Below, piece by piece: positions 1 to 6,682 of a stretch of 8,249 nt of DNA. Under the pieces are notes generated by a model. It made no database searches. It saw nothing but the letters and a program-made list of their open reading frames with translations, and had not been told where the DNA came from. The stretch lies in contig JAYSRU010000236.1 in NCBI GenBank assembly GCA_043720875.1, forward strand, positions 1 to 8,249. The letters are read 5' to 3'. Numbering within the stretch: position 1 is the stretch's first letter; each line of letters begins with the position of its first letter. The DNA is from JAYSRU01 sp043720875 (GTDB lineage: Bacteria; Bacteroidota; Bacteroidia; Flavobacteriales_D; Crocinitomicaceae). The position numbers were made by a program, and so were the translations under genes.

Positions 1-1
1 T

Positions 2-2968
2 AGTGCGAAAAATAAGGTTAAAGAAATTCAAGAAAAGATTGAAAATGCAAGTGCTGATGCAAAAACAGAACAATTATACAAAACTGCAATAAGCTCGGCT
101 GACGCAGCATTTAATAGTAAGAATTATTTGGAGGCGATAAAATTATATAACGTTGCTGGAGCAATAAAACCAAACGAAAAATATCCTGTAGATCAAGCAG
201 CAAAAGCTGCAGAATTGTCAAAATCTGGATCTAATGATGCCGACATTAAATATAATTCAATTATCAAAGCGGCTCAAAAGAAGTTAGATGATAAGGACTA
301 TGCAAAAGCGTTAGAGTTATATCAGCGTGCTTCAACTGATCGACCAACTGATGTACTTCCAAAAGAAAAAATTGAGTTAATTAAAGGGATATTGAATTCA
401 CAAGAGGCAGACAAAGCATTGGAAGCTAAAAAACTTGCTGATTATAATGCGTTTATGACGACAGCCGAGGGATATGTAGTAAGTAAAGAATATGGAGCAG
501 CGATTGCTAATTTTGAAAAAGCAAAAGCGTTAATACCAATTGAAATACAACCTCAAATTAGAATAGATGCTGTAAAATTATTAATGAATTCACAATTGGA
601 TGCAGCGGCAAAGGAAGCTAATTATAAGCGACTCATTACAGAAGCTGATGCGGCCTTTAATACGACTGCTTATCCTTTAGCAATTACAAAATACACGGAT
701 GCTTTAAGTATAAAACAAGATGCATATCCAAAAGCACAAATTGAATTGGCTCAATTAAAAATTGCGGCGAAACAAAAGGAAGATGCCTACAAAAGATCAA
801 TGGCTGATGGATTAATTAACGTTACTTCAAAATCTTATGAGACAGCAATTGATAATTTTAACACGGCACTTATCGCTAAACCAAATGATGCAACGGCAAT
901 TAGGGAATTGGAAAATGCTAAAAAACTATTGGCAGCTTCAAAAAAACCTGTTGCGAATCCATTGTTTGCTAAATATGTGGCAGAAGCAGATGCTTTATTT
1001 GCTGGAGAGAAATGGCTTGAGGCAGAAAAAGTTTATGTAAAAGCATTAGCAATTGATCAAACCAGCAGTTATGTAGACAAGCAAATTGTTGCCTGTAAGG
1101 AGCAACTGAACATTCAAGGAGGAATTGAAGAGGAGAAAGCATATCAGAAAATCATCACAACTGCAAATAAGTATGCAGCCGAAGAAAAGTATGATGAAGC
1201 GATCGGCTTGCTAGAAAGAGCAAAGAAAAATAGAACCGTAGATCCTTATCCTCCAATTCGTATTGCGGAAATTCGGGCACTTAAAGAGAAAAAAAATCCA
1301 ACAATTACTTCCGTTCCTACGAAACAAATAATTAAGCAAGAAGGAGTTCAAGAAGTTAATTTGACTAATTTGGGTACACAGGATGCAATAGATGTTAAAG
1401 CAGCCCAAGCTGAGTTAAATAAAGGAGCAAGCAAAAAAAAATATTTAAGAGATAAAAGAGTTAAAAATTTAGAGGAAAAAAACAAAGGGTTTATCACTTC
1501 ATTGGATAGTACGACTACTGTGAAGAATAACGTTACTTCGGAAAGTATTGAGCAGCGAAACAAGCAAGAATTGATTAATGCGCAAGATTTAAATGAAGAT
1601 ATCCGTGACAACAGTGAAAAAATTATCCTTGAAGAAAAGAAAACAACGGCATACAATATTCAAAGTGCGACCTATGAAAATACAGATGTATTGAATGCAA
1701 CAAAGTCTGTTGAGGCCTTGGAAATTGAAACCAATAATAATTTGTATAAAGGAAACGAGTTAAAAGACGTAAACAATGAAGAAATTAAAACGCGTACGTT
1801 AATAGAGCAAGGTATCGCATTCGAAAACGATCAAAATTACATTGCTGATGGTAGAAATAGCGAAGAAATTCTACAAGCAATTTTGTTGGATAACAGTAAA
1901 GTAGATTACGATAATGGGCAATTACGAAAAGAAACTGCTCAACAAGTTGAAGACCTTCAAAAGGATGTTCGATCTAATGAAACAGCAGCTTATACCAACG
2001 AAATAACTTCTGTTCAATCGGCGCAAGAGATCACGGACGGTTATCAAAAGGATGGACAAACCATATTTACGGATGCTGAAATAAAAAAAATGGAAATGAT
2101 TGATTTGATGCAAGCACAAGAAAAGACCAGTGCTGCATATAATATTTCTGCGGATGAAAAAGATAACGACATTAATAAAGTGGTTGAACATGAGTTAACA
2201 GAAAGACAATTGTTAGATTCAAAGGCTTTTATAGACAGTGATAATGGTCGATTAAACAATGTGGAGAGTTTTAAAGGAGTTGATGAACAGTATTATGAAT
2301 ATAACAGAATTGAGAACGAAAAAGAAGGTGCGGATTTGAATAAAGCCGACAAATCTTTGGCTGATTTGGAAAATGAAAAGCTAAATGGTTTCACTACGGA
2401 AGATAAATCAATCAAAGCGTCAGTTGCTGGGGTTGAAACAGAACAACAAAATCAAACCAATACATATGTTGTTGCGGATCAATCAAAAACTGCGAATCAT
2501 TACACAAATACTGAGTCTTTGGATGAAGTTGCAAAAGAAAATGCGGCAATATCTCCAGCTAATGATAAGAAGTTACAAGAAAACACGGATGCAATTACAA
2601 AAGATGCCAAAGAAGCTGACAAAGTAAGAACTGATGCTGTTTTAGCAAAAGAGTTAGAAATGCAAAATACCAAAATCATGTTGGCGAAATTGGAATCGAA
2701 AGAAATTCGCTACGATGAGAAAATGGCAAATACATTAGCGCAACAGTTTCCAGAAGGTGTGAGTCAAGAGAACTTCCCTAGATATGATCAAGAAGGGATA
2801 ATGGTTGGTCAAGTTACACGAAGAATTGTTGTAATTGGAAATCGTGGTGATGTTTACTTACGTTATCAATCTCTTGCAGGAATTACCTACCAAAAAAATG
2901 GACAAGCAATTACCGAATATATTTGGCAATCAGAATCACAAAATGGCAAACTTAAGCGTAATTACTAA
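2..2968 (+). CDS. Large TPR-like repeat protein with disordered middle and conserved C-terminal domain (5' partial)
   Basis: The frame is open from base 2 with no start codon, so the 988 visible residues are the C-terminal part of a longer protein. Three zones are visible. Residues about 26-430 hold seven degenerate repeats of 55-64 residues, each with a leading Tyr or Phe, helix A, then a (Y/W)xxAIxxYxxA-like helix B and often a YP-x-x-x-I tail, resembling tetratricopeptide repeats. Residues about 430-890 are very rich in Asn, Glu, Asp, Lys and Gln with no recognisable fold, probably disordered or coiled coil. Residues 912-988 form a compact, beta-rich domain with landmarks QQFPEGV, RRIVVIGNRGDVY and KNGQAITEYIW. 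I recall similar C-termini on large Bacteroidota proteins of unknown function, but cannot name the family. The N-terminus and any signal peptide lie outside the window, so location is unknown; a scaffold or envelope role is only a guess. The TTG at 128 is an internal Leu codon, not the start. Confidence 0.88.
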   Translation, partial: SAKNKVKEIQEKIENASADAKTEQLYKTAISSADAAFNSKNYLEAIKLYNVAGAIKPNEKYPVDQAAKAAELSKSGSNDADIKYNSIIKAAQKKLDDKDYAKALELYQRASTDRPTDVLPKEKIELIKGILNSQEADKALEAKKLADYNAFMTTAEGYVVSKEYGAAIANFEKAKALIPIEIQPQIRIDAVKLLMNSQLDAAAKEANYKRLITEADAAFNTTAYPLAITKYTDALSIKQDAYPKAQIELAQLKIAAKQKEDAYKRSMADGLINVTSKSYETAIDNFNTALIAKPNDATAIRELENAKKLLAASKKPVANPLFAKYVAEADALFAGEKWLEAEKVYVKALAIDQTSSYVDKQIVACKEQLNIQGGIEEEKAYQKIITTANKYAAEEKYDEAIGLLERAKKNRTVDPYPPIRIAEIRALKEKKNPTITSVPTKQIIKQEGVQEVNLTNLGTQDAIDVKAAQAELNKGASKKKYLRDKRVKNLEEKNKGFITSLDSTTTVKNNVTSESIEQRNKQELINAQDLNEDIRDNSEKIILEEKKTTAYNIQSATYENTDVLNATKSVEALEIETNNNLYKGNELKDVNNEEIKTRTLIEQGIAFENDQNYIADGRNSEEILQAILLDNSKVDYDNGQLRKETAQQVEDLQKDVRSNETAAYTNEITSVQSAQEITDGYQKDGQTIFTDAEIKKMEMIDLMQAQEKTSAAYNISADEKDNDINKVVEHELTERQLLDSKAFIDSDNGRLNNVESFKGVDEQYYEYNRIENEKEGADLNKADKSLADLENEKLNGFTTEDKSIKASVAGVETEQQNQTNTYVVADQSKTANHYTNTESLDEVAKENAAISPANDKKLQENTDAITKDAKEADKVRTDAVLAKELEMQNTKIMLAKLESKEIRYDEKMANTLAQQFPEGVSQENFPRYDQEGIMVGQVTRRIVVIGNRGDVYLRYQSLAGITYQKNGQAITEYIWQSESQNGKLKRNY
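77..1291 (+). repeat. Seven degenerate TPR-like protein repeats
   Basis: Repeat units begin near bases 77, 251, 443, 623, 788, 965 and 1142, a period of 55-64 residues. Each starts with an aromatic residue (Y or F) in a YxxxIxxA-type helix, continues through a Y/W-xx-A-(I/L/E)-xx-(Y/F/L)-xx-A helix, and most end in a P-(x)n-I-x-x-(A/I/L) helix. The residues just before the first unit (VKEIQEKI) look like the tail of another repeat, so the array probably continues upstream of the window. The DNA is not a tandem copy: the repeats are diverged at base level and recognisable only as protein. Confidence 0.7.
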
Positions 2969-4010
2969 ATTCGCTCTATTTAGTTTAATACTAACTGCTT
3001 GCACCAACGCATCAGAAGAGAATAGAGAAAAGAAACAATTCGAATTAACTGGTGAAACGCAAGGGACAACCTTTACCATTAAAATAGTTGATACGTCTTG
3101 TAACGTCAACGCTTCGGAGGTCAAAGATCTGTTAGCTCAATTTGATTTAGCATTAAGCAGTTATGTATCGAGTTCAATCATTTCAAAAGTGAATGAGCAA
3201 GCGTTAGGAACCGTTGCTTATTACGACTCTTTAGGATTCTTTTCACACTGTTTTAATAAGTCAACTGATGTGTTTAAAAGGACACAAGGCGCGTTTGAAC
3301 CATCTATATTCCCGCTCGTTAAGGCATGGGGATTTTATAAAGATGAACAAAAGGTTTTGCAGCAAAATGAAGTAAATAACCTGCTTAAAATAGTTGATTT
3401 CAATTCGGGTATTTTTTATGATTTTCGATGCGTCAAAGATAGTTTTTACTACACCAAAAAACACAAGGATTTTATGCTCGATTTTAACGCAATTGCCCAA
3501 GGTTATGCTGTAGATGTATTGTGCGATTTATTGGAATCAAAAGATCATCATTCTTATTATGTAGAAATTGGAGGAGAGCTTAGAGTCTCTGGTAGAAATT
3601 CACAAAATGAATTATGGAAAATTGGAATTGACAAACCAATCGACGACACAGAAAATCAAACGAATCGTCCGCTCCAAACTATTGTTTCTTTCTCAAACGG
3701 TGCAATCGCCACTTCTGGAAATTACCGTAAATTTTATGTTAAAGATGGAAAAAAGTATGCACATATTCTAAGTCCTACCACAGGATTTCCAGTAAATCAT
3801 TCACTTTTAAGTGCCACGGTTTTCACCAAGGAAGCCGCATTCGCTGATGGATTTGCTACTGCCTTTATGGTGTTAGGGCTAGAAAAAACGCAAGAATTTT
3901 TAAAAAATAATCCAGACCTTAAACTAGAAGTATATTTAGTCTATGCGGCAGATTCGGTTCATAACAAGACTTGGGCGAGTAATGGGTTTAAAGGTATTAT
4001 TCAAAAATAG
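2943..4010 (+). CDS. apbE: FAD:protein FMN transferase, ApbE family, lipoprotein
   Basis: ApbE enzymes cleave FAD and attach FMN covalently to a Ser/Thr of target flavoproteins, such as NqrC/RnfG subunits or extracytoplasmic flavoproteins. From the ATG at 2943 the product has 355 residues, a normal family length. This start is preferred because it begins directly with a lipoprotein signal, a hydrophobic stretch ending in LTAC with lipidation Cys20; the frame extends upstream to 2835 but would put unrelated residues before that signal. Family motifs follow in order: TQGTTFTI (39-46), AFEPSIFPLVKAWGF (117-131), LDFNAIAQGYAVD (179-191, a variant of LDLGGIAKGYAVD), EIGGEL (208-213), ATSGNYRKF (256-264), HILSPTTGFPV (274-284) and the Mg-binding ADGFATA (301-307). 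All key positions look intact. The start overlaps the upstream gene by 26 bases in another frame, suggesting co-transcription and coupling. The flavoprotein target is not in the window. Confidence 0.93.
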   Translation: MANLSVITKFALFSLILTACTNASEENREKKQFELTGETQGTTFTIKIVDTSCNVNASEVKDLLAQFDLALSSYVSSSIISKVNEQALGTVAYYDSLGFFSHCFNKSTDVFKRTQGAFEPSIFPLVKAWGFYKDEQKVLQQNEVNNLLKIVDFNSGIFYDFRCVKDSFYYTKKHKDFMLDFNAIAQGYAVDVLCDLLESKDHHSYYVEIGGELRVSGRNSQNELWKIGIDKPIDDTENQTNRPLQTIVSFSNGAIATSGNYRKFYVKDGKKYAHILSPTTGFPVNHSLLSATVFTKEAAFADGFATAFMVLGLEKTQEFLKNNPDLKLEVYLVYAADSVHNKTWASNGFKGIIQK

Positions 4011-4026
4011 ATCTCAATTTTGTGAG

Positions 4027-4034
4027 TAGCTTTG
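4027..4034 (+). promoter_or_regulatory. Possible Bacteroidota -7 promoter element for the NRAMP gene
   Basis: TAGCTTTG matches the Bacteroidota sigma-A -7 consensus TAnnTTTG exactly and lies 36 bases before the NRAMP ATG. No TTTG-like -33 element is seen at the usual 19-21 base spacing, where the sequence is the end of the ApbE gene, so the call rests on one short motif. Confidence 0.35.
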
Positions 4035-4070
4035 TAAAATAATAATTAAGGCAAGACAATAACTATTACA

Positions 4071-5336
4071 ATGACTATTAAAAAAAGTAAGAATAATTTT
4101 CTAAGCAAATTTTGGATAAAACTTGGACCTGGTTTAGTCACGGGTGCAAGCGACGATGATCCATCCGGAATAGCTACTTATTCTCAGGCGGGTGCTGCTT
4201 TTGGTTTAGCAACATTATGGACTTCGATAATAGCTTTTCCGTTAATGGCGGCAATACAACAAATGTGTGCAAAAATTGGATTAGTAACCAATCAAGGATT
4301 AACTGGAACAATAAAAAAACATTACTCAAGGCCAATTTTATACTTAATGCTACTGTTTAGTTTTCCGGCAATTATTATGAATATTGGTGCTAACATAGCA
4401 GGAATGGGGGCAGTGGGTAATTTATTATTCCCATCCATTCACTCGGCATTTTTTAGCATATTTTTCACCTTCTTTTTACTGGCAATGATAATATATTTGC
4501 CGTATCAAAAAATTGCTTCAATATTAAAATACCTGTGTATTGTTATGTTGGTGTATTTCATTGTTCCATTCTTATACAAGCAAGATTTTACTGCAATATT
4601 GAAAGCGACTTTTATCCCTACAATTCATTTTAATAAGGAATTTATTGCAATTATCGTTGGGATTTTAGGAACAACTATTTCTCCCTATTTGTTTTTTTGG
4701 CAAGCTTCAGTAGAAGTTGAAGAAATGAACGACAAGAAAAAACATATCATTGTAAACAAGAAAATTATCAATGAAATGAAAAATGATGTTGATTTCGGAA
4801 TGACATTTTCTGGATTCGTAATGTTCTTTATCATACTTACAACTGGAACCGTATTGTATAACGGAGGTGTGCGACAAATTGATACGGTAGAACAAGCTGC
4901 GCTGGCGTTAAAACCGTTGGCAGGTAACTTGGCGTATCTTTTATTTGCTATTGGTATTATTGGAACCGGGCTCATTTCTATTCCTGTTTTATGTGGTTCA
5001 TTGTCCTATATTTTTACTGAAACCTTCGGATGGGAGCAAGGTCTAAATAAGAAGTTTCATGAAGCAAAAGCATTTTACATCATTATTGCAATTTCTCTAA
5101 TTCTAGGTCTTGCCATCAACTATATTGGCATTTCACCTATACAAGCACTGATCTATACTGCGATCTTTTATGGACTCACTGCGCCAGTATTAATTGTGAT
5201 TATTCTTCATATTTCTAACAACAAGAAAATAATGGGAAAATTCACCAATGGACCTTGGGCTAACTTTTTTGGATTTCTCACCTTGATAATTATGACAATG
5301 GCTGCAGGATTGTTAATTTACTTTCAATTTTTTTAA
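4071..5336 (+). CDS. NRAMP-family divalent metal transporter with non-canonical metal-binding motifs
   Basis: This 421-residue integral membrane protein has about 11 hydrophobic segments, in line with NRAMP (SLC11/MntH) length and topology. Family features include the N-terminal LGPGLVTGASDDDPSG (residues 18-33), AxxQQxxAKIGLVT after helix 2, and a GTTISPYLFFWQAS segment (200-213) at the place of helix 6. Classical members carry DPGN in helix 1 and MPH in helix 6, whose Asp, Asn and Met bind Mn or Fe. Here helix 1 reads DPSG (30-33), keeping Asp30 but replacing Asn with Gly, and helix 6 has SPY in place of MPH, so the Met ligand is missing. The protein is clearly in the superfamily, but Mn/Fe specificity should not be assumed, so no mntH symbol is given. 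It starts 60 bases after apbE and is followed by a TonB-domain gene 9 bases after its stop. Confidence 0.9.
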   Translation: MTIKKSKNNFLSKFWIKLGPGLVTGASDDDPSGIATYSQAGAAFGLATLWTSIIAFPLMAAIQQMCAKIGLVTNQGLTGTIKKHYSRPILYLMLLFSFPAIIMNIGANIAGMGAVGNLLFPSIHSAFFSIFFTFFLLAMIIYLPYQKIASILKYLCIVMLVYFIVPFLYKQDFTAILKATFIPTIHFNKEFIAIIVGILGTTISPYLFFWQASVEVEEMNDKKKHIIVNKKIINEMKNDVDFGMTFSGFVMFFIILTTGTVLYNGGVRQIDTVEQAALALKPLAGNLAYLLFAIGIIGTGLISIPVLCGSLSYIFTETFGWEQGLNKKFHEAKAFYIIIAISLILGLAINYIGISPIQALIYTAIFYGLTAPVLIVIILHISNNKKIMGKFTNGPWANFFGFLTLIIMTMAAGLLIYFQFF

Positions 5337-5345
5337 CCTAGAGTT

Positions 5346-5744
5346 ATGAAGCTATTACTAACATTAACCGCTTGGTTGATTGCTTTTACACTGAGTGCGC
5401 AAGAGGAAAATGCTTTACCGTATAATACAACTGAGCCTAAGTATGATGTTGGTGCGTACTATCCAACAAAAGAGTATAGTCCGTTGGCGTACTTAAAGGA
5501 AAATATTATTTTATCAGAAGCGGATAAAAATAGCACTTTTTCAGGCAATGTTTCAGTAAAGTTTACAGTAACAAAAAGAGGGAAAGTTAAACATGTAATC
5601 GCTTTAAATGGAATTCCCGGGCATCCTTCCTTAATAAAGGCAGTTGAAAAAGCATTACTTTCAATGCCGAAGTGGGTTCCAGCAACAAAGAAAGGTAAGC
5701 CGGTTTCATCAGAAGTTTTTCTAACTATACCCTTTTCGAATTAA
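5346..5744 (+). CDS. Small secreted TonB C-terminal domain protein
   Basis: The product has 132 residues. Residues 1-18 (MKLLLTLTAWLIAFTLSA) form a typical cleavable signal peptide, with cleavage likely before or after Gln19. Residues about 48-130 match the TonB C-terminal fold as found in Bacteroidota: a YLKENI start, GNVSVKFTVTKRGKV beta hairpin, a helix near HPSLIKAVEKALLSM, then MPKWVPATKKGKPV (107-120) and a final beta strand. It has no permanent N-terminal membrane anchor and no Pro-rich spacer, so it cannot be a complete TonB energy transducer that contacts ExbB/ExbD; it is probably a periplasmic protein of unknown role. The 9-base gap after the NRAMP gene indicates one operon, but no functional link to metal import is shown. 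Confidence 0.82.
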   Translation: MKLLLTLTAWLIAFTLSAQEENALPYNTTEPKYDVGAYYPTKEYSPLAYLKENIILSEADKNSTFSGNVSVKFTVTKRGKVKHVIALNGIPGHPSLIKAVEKALLSMPKWVPATKKGKPVSSEVFLTIPFSN

Positions 5745-5760
5745 GCGAAAAATTGTTTTG
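5733..5760 (+). terminator. Weak hairpin at the end of the TonB-domain gene
   Basis: TTTTCG at 5733-5738 pairs with CGAAAA at 5746-5751 across a 7-base loop that contains the stop codon, followed by the loosely T-rich ATTGTTTTG. The stem has only 6 bp with two G-C pairs and the tail is interrupted, so it may be a weak terminator or chance. Confidence 0.25.
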
Positions 5761-5764
5761 ACTA

Positions 5765-5780
5765 TGTGACCTAAATCACA
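5765..5780. promoter_or_regulatory. Crp/Fnr-family operator palindrome upstream of the rhodanese cassette
   Basis: TGTGA at 5765-5769 and TCACA at 5776-5780 form a perfect inverted repeat with a 6-base spacer (CCTAAA), the canonical arrangement for Crp/Fnr-family helix-turn-helix dimers. The symmetry extends outward with ACT at 5761-5763 and AGT at 5782-5784, after one mismatch on each side. It is the only such site found by eye in the window and lies 51 bases before the first rhodanese ATG. A near-match to the -7 element, GATATTTG at 5802-5809 (one mismatch to TAnnTTTG), would place transcription start near 5813-5815 and the operator centre near -41, typical of class II activation. The signal sensed (cAMP, oxygen, NO or other) cannot be read from the site. 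Confidence 0.65.
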
Positions 5781-5801
5781 AAGTGAATGAGATCATAATT
5801 T

Positions 5802-5809
5802 GATATTTG
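5802..5809 (+). promoter_or_regulatory. Possible -7 element of the sulfur cassette promoter
   Basis: GATATTTG matches TAnnTTTG at all but the first base. No TTTG-type -33 box lies at the expected distance; that region is instead occupied by the Crp/Fnr-like palindrome, as expected for an activator-dependent promoter. The assignment is inferred from position. Confidence 0.35.
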
Positions 5810-5831
5810 TAAAGAATTAAAATTAGAACTA

Positions 5832-6116
5832 ATGAATTTAGAGCAAATAATAAAAGAAAAAGTAGGAACCATAGTGGACGTTCGAACTAAGGAAGAATTT
5901 CTTGGCGGAAATGTTTTAGGTTCGGTCAACATCCCATTACAAGAGGTTGTAAATAGATTGGAAGAATTGAAATCTTTAAAATCGCCTTTGATCTTATGTT
6001 GTGCATCCGGAGGAAGAAGTGGGCAAGCACAAGCCTATTTGTCTCAACAAGGTATCGATTGCCATAATGCGGGCTCTTGGTTAGATGTTAATTATTATAC
6101 CAATCAAACACTATAA
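5832..6116 (+). CDS. Single-domain rhodanese (sulfurtransferase) 1
   Basis: This 94-residue protein is one rhodanese domain with no signal peptide, so it is probably cytoplasmic. Landmarks are IVDVRTKEEF (14-23), GSVNIPL (30-36) and the active-site loop CASGGRSG (57-64), where Cys57 would carry the persulfide and Arg62 shape the loop; a second Cys, Cys56, precedes it. The usual EFxxGHIxGAxNIP reads EFLGGNVLGSVNIP, with Asn in place of the common His. Rhodaneses move sulfane sulfur between donors such as thiosulfate or persulfides and thiol acceptors. It is the first gene of a four-gene cassette, with 3 bases before the next start. The real donor and acceptor are unknown. Confidence 0.9.
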   Translation: MNLEQIIKEKVGTIVDVRTKEEFLGGNVLGSVNIPLQEVVNRLEELKSLKSPLILCCASGGRSGQAQAYLSQQGIDCHNAGSWLDVNYYTNQTL

Positions 6117-6119
6117 AAA

Positions 6120-6437
6120 ATGATCAATACAATTAAAAAATTATTCGGAATGGGACCAGCGGTGAACTATGCAGATTTAGTGAAACAAGGCGCAATTATA
6201 TTAGACGTTAGAAGTAAAGGTGAATATGCTGGTGGGCATATAAAAGGATCCATCAATATTTCTGTTGATACACTGAGTAGCAATTTAGCAAAATTGAAAG
6301 ATAAAAATACAACAATAATAACGTGTTGTGCTTCAGGTATGCGAAGCGCTTCTGCTAAAGGTATCTTGAAATCAAATGGGTATACAGACGTCCATAATGG
6401 TGGAGGATGGAATAGTCTTCAACATAAACTAAGATGA
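6120..6437 (+). CDS. Single-domain rhodanese (sulfurtransferase) 2
   Basis: This 105-residue rhodanese domain has a short basic N-terminal extension (MINTIKKLFGMGP) ahead of the fold. Motifs are IILDVRSKGEYAGGHIKGSINIS (split over residues 26-48, with the common GHIKGS form) and the active-site loop CASGMRS (70-76), with catalytic Cys70 and Arg75, again preceded by a second Cys, Cys69. It resembles rhodanese 1 across the domain, suggesting an old duplication, although the two differ enough that separate roles are likely. Its stop codon overlaps the next gene's start as ATGA (6434-6437), which points to translational coupling with the two-helix membrane protein. In E. coli YgaP a rhodanese domain and a two-helix membrane domain are fused in the same order. 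Confidence 0.92.
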   Translation: MINTIKKLFGMGPAVNYADLVKQGAIILDVRSKGEYAGGHIKGSINISVDTLSSNLAKLKDKNTTIITCCASGMRSASAKGILKSNGYTDVHNGGGWNSLQHKLR

Positions 6438-6673
6438 ATTTGAAAGGCATTTTGACACAATGGGATTTTATGCGAATTTTACGCTTGGTGTTCGGGATTT
6501 ACATTGGAATTCAAGCAGTTATTACGTTAGATTTGCTTTCTGCGGTAGTAGCCGTTTTCTTTTTATATCAAGCCTATGCAAATACAGGTTGTTGCGGTGT
6601 TTCAAGTTGTCCAACTCCGATAAATACTAATTCAAATACATTGGAAAAATTTGAATACGAACAAGTTAAATAA
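6434..6673 (+). CDS. Two-helix membrane protein with CC...C motif, DUF2892/YgaP-C-like
   Basis: This 79-residue protein has two hydrophobic segments, about residues 15-31 (ILRLVFGIYIGIQAVIT) and 34-48, separated by a tight turn, followed by ANTGCCGVSSC (49-59) with Cys53, Cys54 and Cys59. That pattern (Arg-Leu-hGxhhhxQ, second helix, then NxGCCGxxxC) is characteristic of small inner-membrane proteins related to the DUF2892/YgaP membrane domain in Bacteroidota. The start is the ATG that overlaps the rhodanese 2 stop. The cysteines could accept sulfur from the adjacent rhodanese or bind a metal; neither is proven. Residues 60-79 form a short polar tail. Confidence 0.82.
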   Translation: MNLKGILTQWDFMRILRLVFGIYIGIQAVITLDLLSAVVAVFFLYQAYANTGCCGVSSCPTPINTNSNTLEKFEYEQVK

Positions 6674-6682
6674 AAAAGAATA

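Noticed and set aside
128..130. TTG as the start of the large repeat protein
   Set aside because: The frame stays open to base 2 and the upstream residues continue the repeat pattern (YKTAISSADAAF at 77-112), so this codon is an internal Leu.
1211..2259. Minus-strand open frames of 65-102 codons under the large gene
   Set aside because: They are Phe/Leu/Ser/Asn-rich reverse images of a Lys/Glu/Asn-rich coding region, with no recognisable motif.
2835..2942. Longer N-terminus for ApbE
   Set aside because: It would add 36 residues fully overlapping the upstream gene and bury the lipoprotein signal, which begins at the ATG at 2943.
4013..4026. CTCA...TGAG hairpin between apbE and the NRAMP gene as a terminator
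   Set aside because: The stem has only 4 bp and no T tail follows.
4685..4975. Minus-strand open frames of 62-96 codons under the NRAMP gene
   Set aside because: They lie within a well-supported membrane protein gene and encode no recognisable domain.
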